From positions 96,233 through 160,232 of the forward strand of contig JAKIZT010000001.1 in NCBI GenBank assembly GCA_022707885.1: DNA of 64,000 bases, written 5' to 3'. The DNA is from Caldisericales bacterium. GTDB lineage: Bacteria; Caldisericota; Caldisericia; JAAYUI01. Shown piece after piece: positions 1 through 8,787 of the stretch; positions within the stretch are counted from its first letter, which is position 1; each line of letters begins with the position of its first letter. A program made the translations under genes and the position numbers. Below the pieces are notes generated by a model. It saw only the letters and a list, made by a program, of their open reading frames with translations. It was not told where the DNA came from and ran no database searches.

Positions 1-532
1 TAACCCACACGAACTATTGAGAATTAAAGGCGTAATGGCCACCCAGTCTTATCTGATCGAAGCAATTCAAAAGGTTTATAAATCACAGGGTGTAGACATA
101 AACGACAAGCACGTCGAAATAATCATCAGACAGCTTCTTCGCAGAATAAAAATCAAAGATTCGGGAGATTCTAGGTTCTTGCCTGGTGAAACTGCTGACA
201 AGCAGGAGATTGAGGAAGAGAACAGGTATTTGATCGCACAAAACAAGAAACCTGCAACATTTGAACCAATACTCCAAAGGGTCACAAAATCTGCCATCAC
301 CTCCGAGTCGTTCCTCTCTGCAGCTTCGTTCCAGGAAACACCAAGGGTTCTTGCCGAAGCAGCCGTAAAAGGCAAAATAGATCCAATACACGGTCTCAAA
401 GAGGCAGTCATCGTAGGTCAGCTCATACCCGCAGGCACAGGAACTCCATGCTATCTTGATATGGTTGTGGAAACAAAGGAGGAAACTCCTTTCACAGCAG
501 ATCAGGAGATTGTGCCAAAACAAGACGATTAA
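1..532 (+). CDS. rpoC: DNA-directed RNA polymerase subunit beta' (RpoC), C-terminal part
   Basis: This is the last ~176 residues of the RNA polymerase beta' subunit; the gene begins before the window and the frame is open from base 2. Family-typical blocks are clear: QKVYKSQGVDINDKHVEII, then RQLLRRIKI, SFLSAASFQET, PRVLAEAAVKGKIDP and LKEAVIVGQLIPAGTG, in the conserved order. The stretch after the PAGTG block is a short acidic tail, as in many bacteria. The subunit forms the catalytic half of the transcription enzyme together with beta. The stop is TAA and a strong intrinsic terminator follows within 25 bases, so this is the end of its operon. Identification is certain; only the 5' part is missing. 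Confidence 0.97.
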   Translation, partial: NPHELLRIKGVMATQSYLIEAIQKVYKSQGVDINDKHVEIIIRQLLRRIKIKDSGDSRFLPGETADKQEIEEENRYLIAQNKKPATFEPILQRVTKSAITSESFLSAASFQETPRVLAEAAVKGKIDPIHGLKEAVIVGQLIPAGTGTPCYLDMVVETKEETPFTADQEIVPKQDD

Positions 533-553
533 CTTTCGTAAACAATAATTTAC

Positions 554-584
554 AAAAAGGCGACCCTTAAGGGTCGCCTTTTTT
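554..584 (+). terminator. Intrinsic terminator after rpoC
   Basis: A perfect 13-bp stem (AAAAAGGCGACCC pairing with GGGTCGCCTTTTT) with a TTAA loop and a T-run starts 21 bases after the rpoC stop. Confidence 0.95.
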
Positions 585-617
585 ATTTTATTACCTATAA
601 TAGTTTAAACTGGGCTG

Positions 618-645
618 TTGAAATTTAAACTTTGTTATCTACAAT
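618..645 (+). promoter_or_regulatory. Predicted sigma-70-type promoter for the first propeller gene
   Basis: TTGAAA at 618-623, a 16-base spacer, then TACAAT at 640-645. It lies between the rpoC terminator and the gene starting at 671, which fits a separate transcription unit with a ~20-base leader carrying an AGGAGGG ribosome site. Confidence 0.7.
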
Positions 646-670
646 ACTTGTTGCCATAGGAGGGACAAAC

Positions 671-3600
671 ATGAAGAGGACAATGTTTTTGGCAATAATA
701 GCTATTTTTCTTATAACAACACTGACCACTGCCATTGCAAGTGATAATTGTGATTGGAATTTCTTTCACGGCACAGCCGAATCACAAGGTTATTCATCAT
801 GTGGCCCAGGTTCTGCGGAACTTACAGAGCTTTGGACTTTTACTGCGAACGGGAGAATAGACTCACCAGCTGTAATGTCTAATGGAAAGGTATTTTTTTG
901 TGATCATTCGAAAAGCACTCCAAATGCCAGTTTGCATTGTCTTGATTTGGTAACTGGCAAAGAAATATGGAAGGCAAGAATGAGCGGCTATGGAAACTAC
1001 AGCGCTCCAGCTGTTTATGGTGGGAAAGTTTATTCCGGTTGTTTCGCAGGTTATAAACCATCTGAAGAGTTGTTTCGTGGATGCAAGTTTTATTGCTTCA
1101 ATGCACTCGATGGCAAGGAGCTCTGGAAATTTGATACAAAATGCCCTGTCATGTGTTCACCAGTTGTGGTTGGATCAAGTGTTTTTTTCGGTACATTTGA
1201 TGAAAACAACTTCGTATACTGTCTTGACGCTACATCAGGAGCAATGAAATGGAAAACAAAGATAGGAACCGTGGTCTATTCATCACCGATTTGTTCCAAT
1301 GGGAAACTATATGTAAGCGCATTTGATGGAACAATCTACTGTTTAAATCAGGAAACAGGGGCTATTATTTGGAAAAAAATATACGGCCAATCAGAGAATG
1401 ATTTTATTGAAAGCTCGGCTCACAAAGACGGAAAGATTTATTTTGGAAACTCTAAAGGACAATTGTATTGTATTGATGCGAATACTGGCAATGAAGTCTG
1501 GATGACCAAACTTGATCATTCAATTGCAAGCGTTCCTGGGATATCAGGTGATATGTTGGTTATCGGCACAATGGACCCAGAGCAACAGAACATAAGGGAT
1601 GGATCATCAGATTGTAACATATATGGTATCGATATTGCATCAGGAAAAATCATTTGGAAAAAATTTGCAGATATCGGCTCTACAACAAGTTCTGCCATCT
1701 CAAACGGAATCGTATATCTGACTTTCGGAAAGGGAATAGCATACGCGCTTGATCTTAAAACAGGCGCAACCCTATGGCAAGAACCCCAAGATTCTTTCCT
1801 GGGAAGCTCTTTTTCGATCTCCAACAATATGGTGATTTTTGGCGAGGCTGATGGAACTTTGCACTGTTACACAGAATCAATTATCAATCAACATCTTATT
1901 GATTTTGGCGAGATTGAATCTGGTCAAAAACTGGAGAGAGAGATCAACGTCAAAAACAACCAACAATCCCAGCAAGAGTTCAAGATTACAATAACAAATG
2001 GAGATTGGATAAGGATAGATAAAACAAAATTATCGCTTAATGGACGCCAGGATGGAAAAATCAAGGTATCCCTAGTTCCTGAAAAAATGACCCAAAATGG
2101 TAATTATAAGGGCAAAATCACAGTGAGTTTAGGGTCCCTAGAAGCTAGTGTCGAATTAATGGCATGCGTATTATCAGGATCAGAAGAGGATCCAATCTCA
2201 TGCGAATGGAAGAATTTTGGCAAAACATCCACTCACAGTTTCACTTGTGATCCAAAATGCGCACCAACATCAAACTATCTAAAAAAAGCCTGGATGACAG
2301 CATTGAAATCTGGCGAATCAAACTATTCGTTACTTTCTGACCAGTCAAAAATTTTTGTGGCACTCGCTAATTCGAATCACTATGGAAAATTGTTCTGTTT
2401 GAAGAGATCAAACGGCGACAAACTGTGGTATGAGTCCATAGAATCAACAAATGAGGGTGCAGCTTCAATTGAGGGTGGCAATGTTTTATTTGGCTCTAGT
2501 TACGAACTACGTTCGATGAGTGTGGAAACCGGAAAACAACGATGGAGTTTTAAAGTAGATGCAGATAAAAACAGCAAAGCTAACATCAAACCTATTAGCA
2601 GGCCAGGAAGGGTATTCTTCACGGCCAGCGATGGGAATCTATATGGTGTTGCATCCGAAACAGGAGAAAAAATATGGTCTGTCCCGTTGGGTGAGAGTGT
2701 ATCTGCATATCCAGCGTATGATAAAGGCAAATTATACGCCGTATCGGCTAGCAAACTATATTGCGTTGAATCCAGTACAGGATTAATAATCTGGGAATCA
2801 TCCTTGAGCGGGAAACCAACAAACTCACCTTCAATAAACAATGGAAATATTTTTGTTGTGACCTCTATTGCATCCACCAACAATACGGCCGCGTCAGAAC
2901 AAACATTTGTCAATTGCATTGATCTCATATCCGGGAAAAATGTATGGTCCACAAAAATCGAGAAGAAAATATATTCGAGCATTATCTCAGACAATGAGTT
3001 CGTGTATTTCGGGTGCAGCGATGGATTTATGTATTGCCTTGATGCAAAAAAGGGCACAAGAAAATGGATCTTCAATTCCGAAGGCATGATATCAGCAACA
3101 CCAGTTTTATGCGGCGACAGACTCTTCTTCGGTAACACAACCTCAAAAGTATTCTGTATCGACAAAAATGCTGGTTCTTTAGTGTGGACAGTTCCGACAA
3201 AAGCACCCATCACAAGCGGTGTAATTCTTGTAAATGGAGATCTCTATGCAATCGACGACGAAGGGGTCGTTTATTGTTTAAACAACGATGAAAATGCAGT
3301 TCCAACAAAACTTGAGATCAGAAATATTGGAGAAAAAGTAGAGCTGGAACAAACAATCCAGCTTGATGGTGCAGTGTTGGACGCAAAAGACAACCAAATG
3401 AGGGGTTACCCAGTGTCCTGGTCATCAGAGCCAGAGGGAATTGTCACAATAAATGACAAGGGTGTTCTTAAAGCAACAAGTATCGGCAAATGCAAAATAA
3501 CCTGCCGCACAGAAAAACTTGAGACAAGTCTGGATATAGAAGTTGTAGGAAGAATACCACCTGAGTGCCTGGATGAAATTGACTTTGGTACAGTTGAACC

Positions 3601-4786
3601 CGGCATAGAAAAAACTCTGGAACTAAAAGTAAAAAACCAGTCTTTCACCTCGATTGACATAAGAATCAACGAAAGCGATGAATGGTTCGAATGTTCATTA
3701 CCAAGTGTCCATATTCAAAAAGGTGAAACATATACACTAAAAATCAGGACCGTTCCGGACAAATTGCCCGAGGGTGCCTGGCTAACAGGGAAACTGAACC
3801 TCGACTGGGGGGATGACAAAAAAGACGTCAAAGTAAAAGTGGCAGGCAAAGGCATATCGTTCTCAAGAACAGAAATTGATTTTGGTGACATCCAAGTTTC
3901 ACAAATACAGTCAAGAACAATCATAATATCGAATAATACAAAAAATGATGTCCAAATGGCTGTTTCTTCCAGTGCTAACTGGATCAAATATAACCCTGAA
4001 AGTGTTGTAATCAAAGCTGGCAAGGACAGTTCAGTTACAATAACCATTGAAACCTGGGAATTTGAAGGCAATAAAACTTACAATGGGTTGATAATGTTTG
4101 ATTGGCCTCTTGGAAATGTTGAAATACCCATAAAGGCCAACGCCTTGCCAGACAAAACACCTCCGCAAATCAAAATTCCAGATACAATAACAATATACAA
4201 TGCGACAGAAGCAGAAATTACTGGAGAAACAGAAAAAGGTTGCTCTGTGATTGTGGATGGAATTCAGGCAAAACTCACCGAGACTCGGTTCAGCGCAAAA
4301 ATAAAAGTTGTCCAGGCACCTTCTAAAAAAACAATAATCATTGAAAGTACTGACAAGTCAGGCAATAAAACAGTCAAAGAGGTGCTTGTTGTCAATATAA
4401 AGAGAAGAAAAGTCGTCATGACTGTTGGAGTAGCAACCATGACTGTAAACGGAAAATCAGTGGCTATAAACCCGCCACCAACAATAATTCGTGGGGCAAC
4501 AATGGTGCCCGTAAGGGCAATTGCAGATGCTTTTGATGCTACAACAGAATTCAACAAGGAAACCAATTCCGTCACCATAACGCTTGATGGAAGAAAGATA
4601 ATCATATTTATAGGTTCTCAAACCGCAATCGTTGATGGGGAAACAAAGTTAATAAAACCACCTGCAATCATTTTCAACGGGAAAACCATGGTCCCCTTCA
4701 GGTTCATTGCAGAAGCACTTGGTGCGCAAGTAGAATGGGATCAGAAGACAAAAACAATAACACTTAACATGGACAAAATGCCGTGA
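671..4786 (+). CDS. Exported double beta-propeller protein with BACON, Big2, Ig-like and stalk domains
   Basis: A secreted protein of 1371 residues. The start at 671 is chosen because AGGAGGG ends 6 bases upstream and the protein then opens with a textbook signal peptide (MKRTMFLAIIAIFLITTL...). Two PQQ-type propellers follow (about residues 25-410 and 510-870), recognised by repeated units such as VYCLDATSGAMKWK and LYCVESSTGLIIWES. A BACON-like domain separates them. Then come a Big2-like domain, two more BACON-like domains (each starting near DFG.I/V), an Ig-like domain and two stalk repeats with the VPVRAIADAF and VPFRFIAEALGA signatures. PQQ-type blades here more likely make a protein-binding scaffold than an enzyme, because no catalytic motif is visible. 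The stop is 11 bases before the start of a paralogue, so the two form an operon. The exact ligand is unknown. Confidence 0.9.
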   Translation: MKRTMFLAIIAIFLITTLTTAIASDNCDWNFFHGTAESQGYSSCGPGSAELTELWTFTANGRIDSPAVMSNGKVFFCDHSKSTPNASLHCLDLVTGKEIWKARMSGYGNYSAPAVYGGKVYSGCFAGYKPSEELFRGCKFYCFNALDGKELWKFDTKCPVMCSPVVVGSSVFFGTFDENNFVYCLDATSGAMKWKTKIGTVVYSSPICSNGKLYVSAFDGTIYCLNQETGAIIWKKIYGQSENDFIESSAHKDGKIYFGNSKGQLYCIDANTGNEVWMTKLDHSIASVPGISGDMLVIGTMDPEQQNIRDGSSDCNIYGIDIASGKIIWKKFADIGSTTSSAISNGIVYLTFGKGIAYALDLKTGATLWQEPQDSFLGSSFSISNNMVIFGEADGTLHCYTESIINQHLIDFGEIESGQKLEREINVKNNQQSQQEFKITITNGDWIRIDKTKLSLNGRQDGKIKVSLVPEKMTQNGNYKGKITVSLGSLEASVELMACVLSGSEEDPISCEWKNFGKTSTHSFTCDPKCAPTSNYLKKAWMTALKSGESNYSLLSDQSKIFVALANSNHYGKLFCLKRSNGDKLWYESIESTNEGAASIEGGNVLFGSSYELRSMSVETGKQRWSFKVDADKNSKANIKPISRPGRVFFTASDGNLYGVASETGEKIWSVPLGESVSAYPAYDKGKLYAVSASKLYCVESSTGLIIWESSLSGKPTNSPSINNGNIFVVTSIASTNNTAASEQTFVNCIDLISGKNVWSTKIEKKIYSSIISDNEFVYFGCSDGFMYCLDAKKGTRKWIFNSEGMISATPVLCGDRLFFGNTTSKVFCIDKNAGSLVWTVPTKAPITSGVILVNGDLYAIDDEGVVYCLNNDENAVPTKLEIRNIGEKVELEQTIQLDGAVLDAKDNQMRGYPVSWSSEPEGIVTINDKGVLKATSIGKCKITCRTEKLETSLDIEVVGRIPPECLDEIDFGTVEPGIEKTLELKVKNQSFTSIDIRINESDEWFECSLPSVHIQKGETYTLKIRTVPDKLPEGAWLTGKLNLDWGDDKKDVKVKVAGKGISFSRTEIDFGDIQVSQIQSRTIIISNNTKNDVQMAVSSSANWIKYNPESVVIKAGKDSSVTITIETWEFEGNKTYNGLIMFDWPLGNVEIPIKANALPDKTPPQIKIPDTITIYNATEAEITGETEKGCSVIVDGIQAKLTETRFSAKIKVVQAPSKKTIIIESTDKSGNKTVKEVLVVNIKRRKVVMTVGVATMTVNGKSVAINPPPTIIRGATMVPVRAIADAFDATTEFNKETNSVTITLDGRKIIIFIGSQTAIVDGETKLIKPPAIIFNGKTMVPFRFIAEALGAQVEWDQKTKTITLNMDKMP

Positions 4787-4797
4787 GGGAGGGCAGA

Positions 4798-7563
4798 ATG
4801 AAAAAAATTATCGCTATTTTGATTTCACTGGTGGTTTTTTGCTCAATTACACCATCGATAACAACCGCAGAAGATGATGACAACAACAGCTGCATTTATC
4901 CAATGTTTGGTGGAGATGAAGAACATTCGGGTGTTGCTCAAGATCATTGCATTGAAGATGTTTCACTTCTGAAGAAAAAATGGGAATCCAAGATGCCTGA
5001 ATCAGACTTAATTGGTGTGCAGTCACTTGTGACTGCAAAAGGGCAAATTTATACCATCACAGAAGATCTTGATTTCAAAAAAATAAGGATGCATTGCCTG
5101 AGATCAACCGATGGCAAAATCATATGGTCAAGACAGCTAGATTTTCCAATGCTATTTTCCCAAATGGCAACTTCAGGCGAGAAAATCTTTTACGGTGATG
5201 CTATGGGTATGAAATGTTTTTCAACAAAAAGTGGCATGCCCCTATGGAACTATGATGTTGATATCTCAGAGGTAATGCAAACAATCATTTACTCCCCGAA
5301 ACCAACAATCTACAACGACCAGATATACACAACTTTTGGTCCTGGGAAAATCGCATGTTTTTCCTTGGGAGGAAAGATCTGGCTTGATAAAATTACAAGT
5401 AGTCCAAATTACTACTCCTATTCATCTCCAATCATATCCAATAATAAATTATTTGTATTAATGGATAATCTTTATTGTTTATCTCCATCAAATGGTCGTC
5501 AAATCTGGAGTTCATTTGTTGGCAATGGTGGAACAGGTTTGGCAAACATTTCTTCGTACAAAGACAAAATCATTGCATCAATAGAGCAAAGGGCTTCTAA
5601 TGCAAATTATTTTGCAAATGATGATGATGAAGATAAGCCGACACCAAATACAGTAATCTGTGTTGACCAGGAAAAAGGTAAAGTCTTATGGAAATTTAAA
5701 ACTGAAGATGACATCTTTTTTGGTTTTGCAGTTGATCAGGATTCAAATTCAGTTTTTTTTGGCTGCGTAGATTCAAAAATGTACGGGCTCGATGTGGAAA
5801 CAGGAAAAGAGAAATGGAACCTTACATTGCCAGAAAGGGTAATTGGTTCTCCTACAATTTTTGGAAAATACATTCTTGTTGGGTGTTACGATAATAATCT
5901 TTACTGTATAAACAAACTTTCTGGCAAAATAGCAGCGAAGTATGAGACCAATGGAGCTGTTTCAACATCACCCGCCGTTCTGGACAACATGGTCATTGTT
6001 TCAACAATAGACAACAACATAATCTGCTTCGAGGGGAAATCTGGTCCAAAACCAACTTCAATTGATATTTCTCCAAAGAATCCAACCGCTTTTGTAAATG
6101 AAAAGATGCAATTTGAAGCGACAGTTCTTGACCAGGATGGCAAAAAAATCATTGGTTTGCAACCGGTTTGGAAAGTTGATCCTCCAAAATATGGCACAAT
6201 CGATCAGTTTGGAGTTTTCCTTCCAGCTGAAAAGGGGAATTGCACTATTACAGCCTCAATTGGTAAACTCTCTGCATCTACAAATGTTGAAGTTTACATG
6301 AAACAGCCACTGGAGTTTACAGAAATATTGGATTTTGGCGAAGTTGAACAAGACACGACACTTACAATCCAATTCACAATAAAAAACCCCGAACCATACG
6401 AAGCAAAATTCAAAATATCTACAAAAAGCAAGTGGATTACATTTGATCCTTCAAGCGGGAAAATTGACCCTGAAAACACAATAACCATCAAAGCGACAGC
6501 AAATCCTGAATCGCTTGAGATGGATCAAATTGTGACCGAAAAAGCAGAGCTTGAATATAATTATGGCGAAGGCGAAATCACTATCCAGGTCCAAAAAACA
6601 TACAACCCACCACCACTCCTTGCACCAAAAGAAATTGAACTGACTGGGATCAAACAGGGCGAGAATATTAAAAAGTCATTCCAAATAATCAACCAGGCAA
6701 AAAAGGAATACAAGATAAGCTGCAAGTCCGCCACGCCATGGTTGAAAGTCCCAGGAGAAGAAATGATTATCCCAGCAGACAACGAAGCCACTTTTGAATT
6801 CGAAATATCAACGAATGGCCTGGCACTAAGTAAAACACACACTGGCATAATCATAGTTAAATGGCCAAAGGGTGAACTAGAGCTGCCTGTAAAAGTTGAA
6901 ATGGTGAAAGATGTTACGCCACCCAAAATAACAATCGATAAGATAGGAGACCTGGTAAATCAGGATTCCTATGTAATTATGGGTAGTGCCGATGAAACTG
7001 TAACTGCTAAAGCTATTTTTGGCGGCATCGAAATAAATGGAAAACAAAACACCCCAAACACATTTGCTATTACTGTCCCGCTAAAACCGGCCCCAAGCAA
7101 AAATGTATTCAAGATTGAAGTAATTGACGAGTCAGGCAACAAAACAACGGCTGATGTTGTGATTATAAATATTGCCGAAAAGAGAGTGGAGCTCAGTGTT
7201 GGCAGTCAAACTATGATGGTTGATGGGGTTGAGGTTCAAATTAATCCTCCGCCTTATATAAAGGGTGGAACAACTATGGTTCCACTGAGAGCAATCGCAG
7301 ACGCATTTGGGGCTGAGGTCAATTACGATGGGAAAACCAAGGGCATCTCGATAAAATATGGCAAGATAAAAATAACTATGGTTGTGAATAAAACAGAGGC
7401 CATTGTAAACGGGAAGCGTGTAAAAGTATCACCTCCTCCTGAAACACATAAATCCGGAAGAGTAACAGTGCCATTCAGATTTATAGCTGAGGCATTTGGG
7501 GCTGAGATTACTTATGATGCCGCTACAAAATCGATAATTCTCACAAAACAAATACGTCCATAA
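4798..7563 (+). CDS. Exported beta-propeller protein with Big2, BACON, Ig-like and stalk domains
   Basis: A paralogue of the preceding gene (921 residues) with one propeller instead of two. The start at 4798 follows GAGGGAGGG and gives a signal peptide (MKKIIAILISLVVFCSITPS...). Domains in order: a PQQ-type propeller (about 25-420, with blades such as MYGLDVETGKEKWN and LYCINKLSGKIAAK), a Big2-like domain, two BACON-like domains, an Ig-like domain ending near DESGNKTTADVV, and a stalk pair with VPLRAIADAFGAEV and VPFRFIAEAFGAEI. The stalk module is shared with five other exported proteins in this window and is probably the part that sits at or near the cell wall. It is co-transcribed with the upstream gene (11 bases between them) and is followed by a terminator. 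Function beyond a surface scaffold or binding role cannot be read from the sequence. Confidence 0.9.
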   Translation: MKKIIAILISLVVFCSITPSITTAEDDDNNSCIYPMFGGDEEHSGVAQDHCIEDVSLLKKKWESKMPESDLIGVQSLVTAKGQIYTITEDLDFKKIRMHCLRSTDGKIIWSRQLDFPMLFSQMATSGEKIFYGDAMGMKCFSTKSGMPLWNYDVDISEVMQTIIYSPKPTIYNDQIYTTFGPGKIACFSLGGKIWLDKITSSPNYYSYSSPIISNNKLFVLMDNLYCLSPSNGRQIWSSFVGNGGTGLANISSYKDKIIASIEQRASNANYFANDDDEDKPTPNTVICVDQEKGKVLWKFKTEDDIFFGFAVDQDSNSVFFGCVDSKMYGLDVETGKEKWNLTLPERVIGSPTIFGKYILVGCYDNNLYCINKLSGKIAAKYETNGAVSTSPAVLDNMVIVSTIDNNIICFEGKSGPKPTSIDISPKNPTAFVNEKMQFEATVLDQDGKKIIGLQPVWKVDPPKYGTIDQFGVFLPAEKGNCTITASIGKLSASTNVEVYMKQPLEFTEILDFGEVEQDTTLTIQFTIKNPEPYEAKFKISTKSKWITFDPSSGKIDPENTITIKATANPESLEMDQIVTEKAELEYNYGEGEITIQVQKTYNPPPLLAPKEIELTGIKQGENIKKSFQIINQAKKEYKISCKSATPWLKVPGEEMIIPADNEATFEFEISTNGLALSKTHTGIIIVKWPKGELELPVKVEMVKDVTPPKITIDKIGDLVNQDSYVIMGSADETVTAKAIFGGIEINGKQNTPNTFAITVPLKPAPSKNVFKIEVIDESGNKTTADVVIINIAEKRVELSVGSQTMMVDGVEVQINPPPYIKGGTTMVPLRAIADAFGAEVNYDGKTKGISIKYGKIKITMVVNKTEAIVNGKRVKVSPPPETHKSGRVTVPFRFIAEAFGAEITYDAATKSIILTKQIRP

Positions 7564-7580
7564 GATAAAATATCTGCTTT

Positions 7581-7610
7581 AAAAGCCCGAGGATTTCCTC
7601 GGGCTTTTTT
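7581..7610 (+). terminator. Intrinsic terminator after the two-gene propeller operon
   Basis: A 12-bp stem (AAAAGCCCGAGG pairing with CCTCGGGCTTTT), an ATTT loop and a run of six T. It starts 18 bases after the stop. The following AT-rich stretch up to 7836 holds no gene, repeat or promoter that I can support. Confidence 0.93.
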
Positions 7611-7836
7611 ATTGGTTTTTACATGATTATTTTTGTATACATTACTACATTAAAGGATAATTTAATTTAGTAATATAATAATTTGGATTGATCAAAAAAA
7701 TGGGTAGAAATTTTATTGGGGGTTATTACCCTTTGTTGATTTATTAAAAACTCAAAAATGACAGGTTATTTTAGATGATCAAAAGAAAACAAGTATAGGC
7801 AATGATTCCTTGTAAGTTACTTTAGAGGTAATATTT

Positions 7837-8787
7837 TTATTTGGGCAATTTTCTCTCAAAACCTTTTCCAACAACCTCTGAGAGGTCGGACACCATCATA
7901 AAAGATTCCTGATCAGCCTCCCTTATAAACTCCTTTATCCTGCTTACCTGAGATTGAGGGACTGCGCAAATAACCATTTTCTTGGGATCAAAGCGATAGC
8001 CGCCTTCAGCATCCAGTATTGTAACGCCTCTCCCAAGTTTATCCATGATTACATTTCTTATCTTGTCGCACTCATTGGTGATAATTATTACAAGTTTTGT
8101 TGATGTCATCCCGGATGCAACCATATTCAAAACCATTGAGTAGATAAAAAGGGTGATGATTGAATAAAGGGCCAATTGAATATTTCTAAAGTACAACGTC
8201 ACAATAGCGATGATAACCGAATCAAGAACCAAGACAGCTTTTCCATATTCATAACCAGTCGACCAGTACAAAAGTTGGGAAATGATCTCGGTTCCTCCAG
8301 CACTTCCTCCGCTTCTGAAAATTAGACCAACACCTATTCCAAGGAGAACTCCTCCAAATATGGATGCCAAAATATAATCTGGCCCACTTGGAAAGATATT
8401 GAGTTTTGGAACTATAAACATGGCGCATAAATCCATGGTAGCTGATGAAACAGCAATAGCAACACCAGTCCTTAAGAGGTATCTTGGTCCAAGAAGTTTG
8501 AACGCCCACAGGAACCCCGGGATGTTCATGAGGAAGTAAGCAAGACCTACGGGAAAACCGGTAGCGTTATTGATGATAATGCCAAAACCATTCAACCCAC
8601 CTGGGGCTAATTGTGCTGGGACAAGAAAAGTCACCTGACCAAAGCCAAATATCACGGCTCCTATAACAAGTTCTGAATACCTTACGGTTTCATGCCAGAT
8701 AGAACCAGAAAAAAAGGGCGTTTTCTTACCCGCCCTTTTTTTCTGACCATCTTCTGTAGTAATAATCCTATTATTTTGGTTTTTCAC
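7837..8787 (-). CDS. YitT-family integral membrane protein (DUF161 + DUF2179)
   Basis: A multi-pass membrane protein of about 316 residues. The core matches the YitT family: FLVPAQLAPGGLNGFGIIIN, PVGLAYFLMNIPGFLWAF, GIGVGLIFRSGGSAGGTEII and a C-terminal DUF2179 domain with LGRGVTILDAEGGY. The function of the family is not established. The start is uncertain. GTG at 8787 is preceded by GGAG at good spacing and overlaps the end of the upstream protease gene by 17 bases, giving translational coupling. However, it adds ~30 hydrophilic residues, and a terminator-like hairpin lies inside those codons (16-27). No better-supported ATG or GTG start lies between the hairpin and the first membrane segment. 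Stop is TAA; no clear terminator follows. Confidence 0.82.
   Translation of the reverse strand: MKNQNNRIITTEDGQKKRAGKKTPFFSGSIWHETVRYSELVIGAVIFGFGQVTFLVPAQLAPGGLNGFGIIINNATGFPVGLAYFLMNIPGFLWAFKLLGPRYLLRTGVAIAVSSATMDLCAMFIVPKLNIFPSGPDYILASIFGGVLLGIGVGLIFRSGGSAGGTEIISQLLYWSTGYEYGKAVLVLDSVIIAIVTLYFRNIQLALYSIITLFIYSMVLNMVASGMTSTKLVIIITNECDKIRNVIMDKLGRGVTILDAEGGYRFDPKKMVICAVPQSQVSRIKEFIREADQESFMMVSDLSEVVGKGFERKLPK
8709..8742 (-). terminator. Terminator-like hairpin after the first subtilase gene, inside the yitT 5' coding region
   Basis: A perfect 12-bp inverted repeat (AAAAAAAGGGCG and CGCCCTTTTTTT) with a 10-base loop, giving a seven-T run on the minus strand. It begins 28 bases past the stop of the subtilase gene, the normal place for its terminator, yet falls within codons 16-27 of the next gene if that starts at 8787. 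Confidence 0.8.

Noticed and set aside
2500-3213. A 237-codon minus-strand open frame inside the first propeller gene
   Set aside because: Shadow of the propeller repeats on the other strand; no ribosome site or recognisable domain.
7611-7836. A small RNA or gene in the AT-rich gap
   Set aside because: No open frame with a ribosome site, no promoter-terminator pair and no repeat could be supported.
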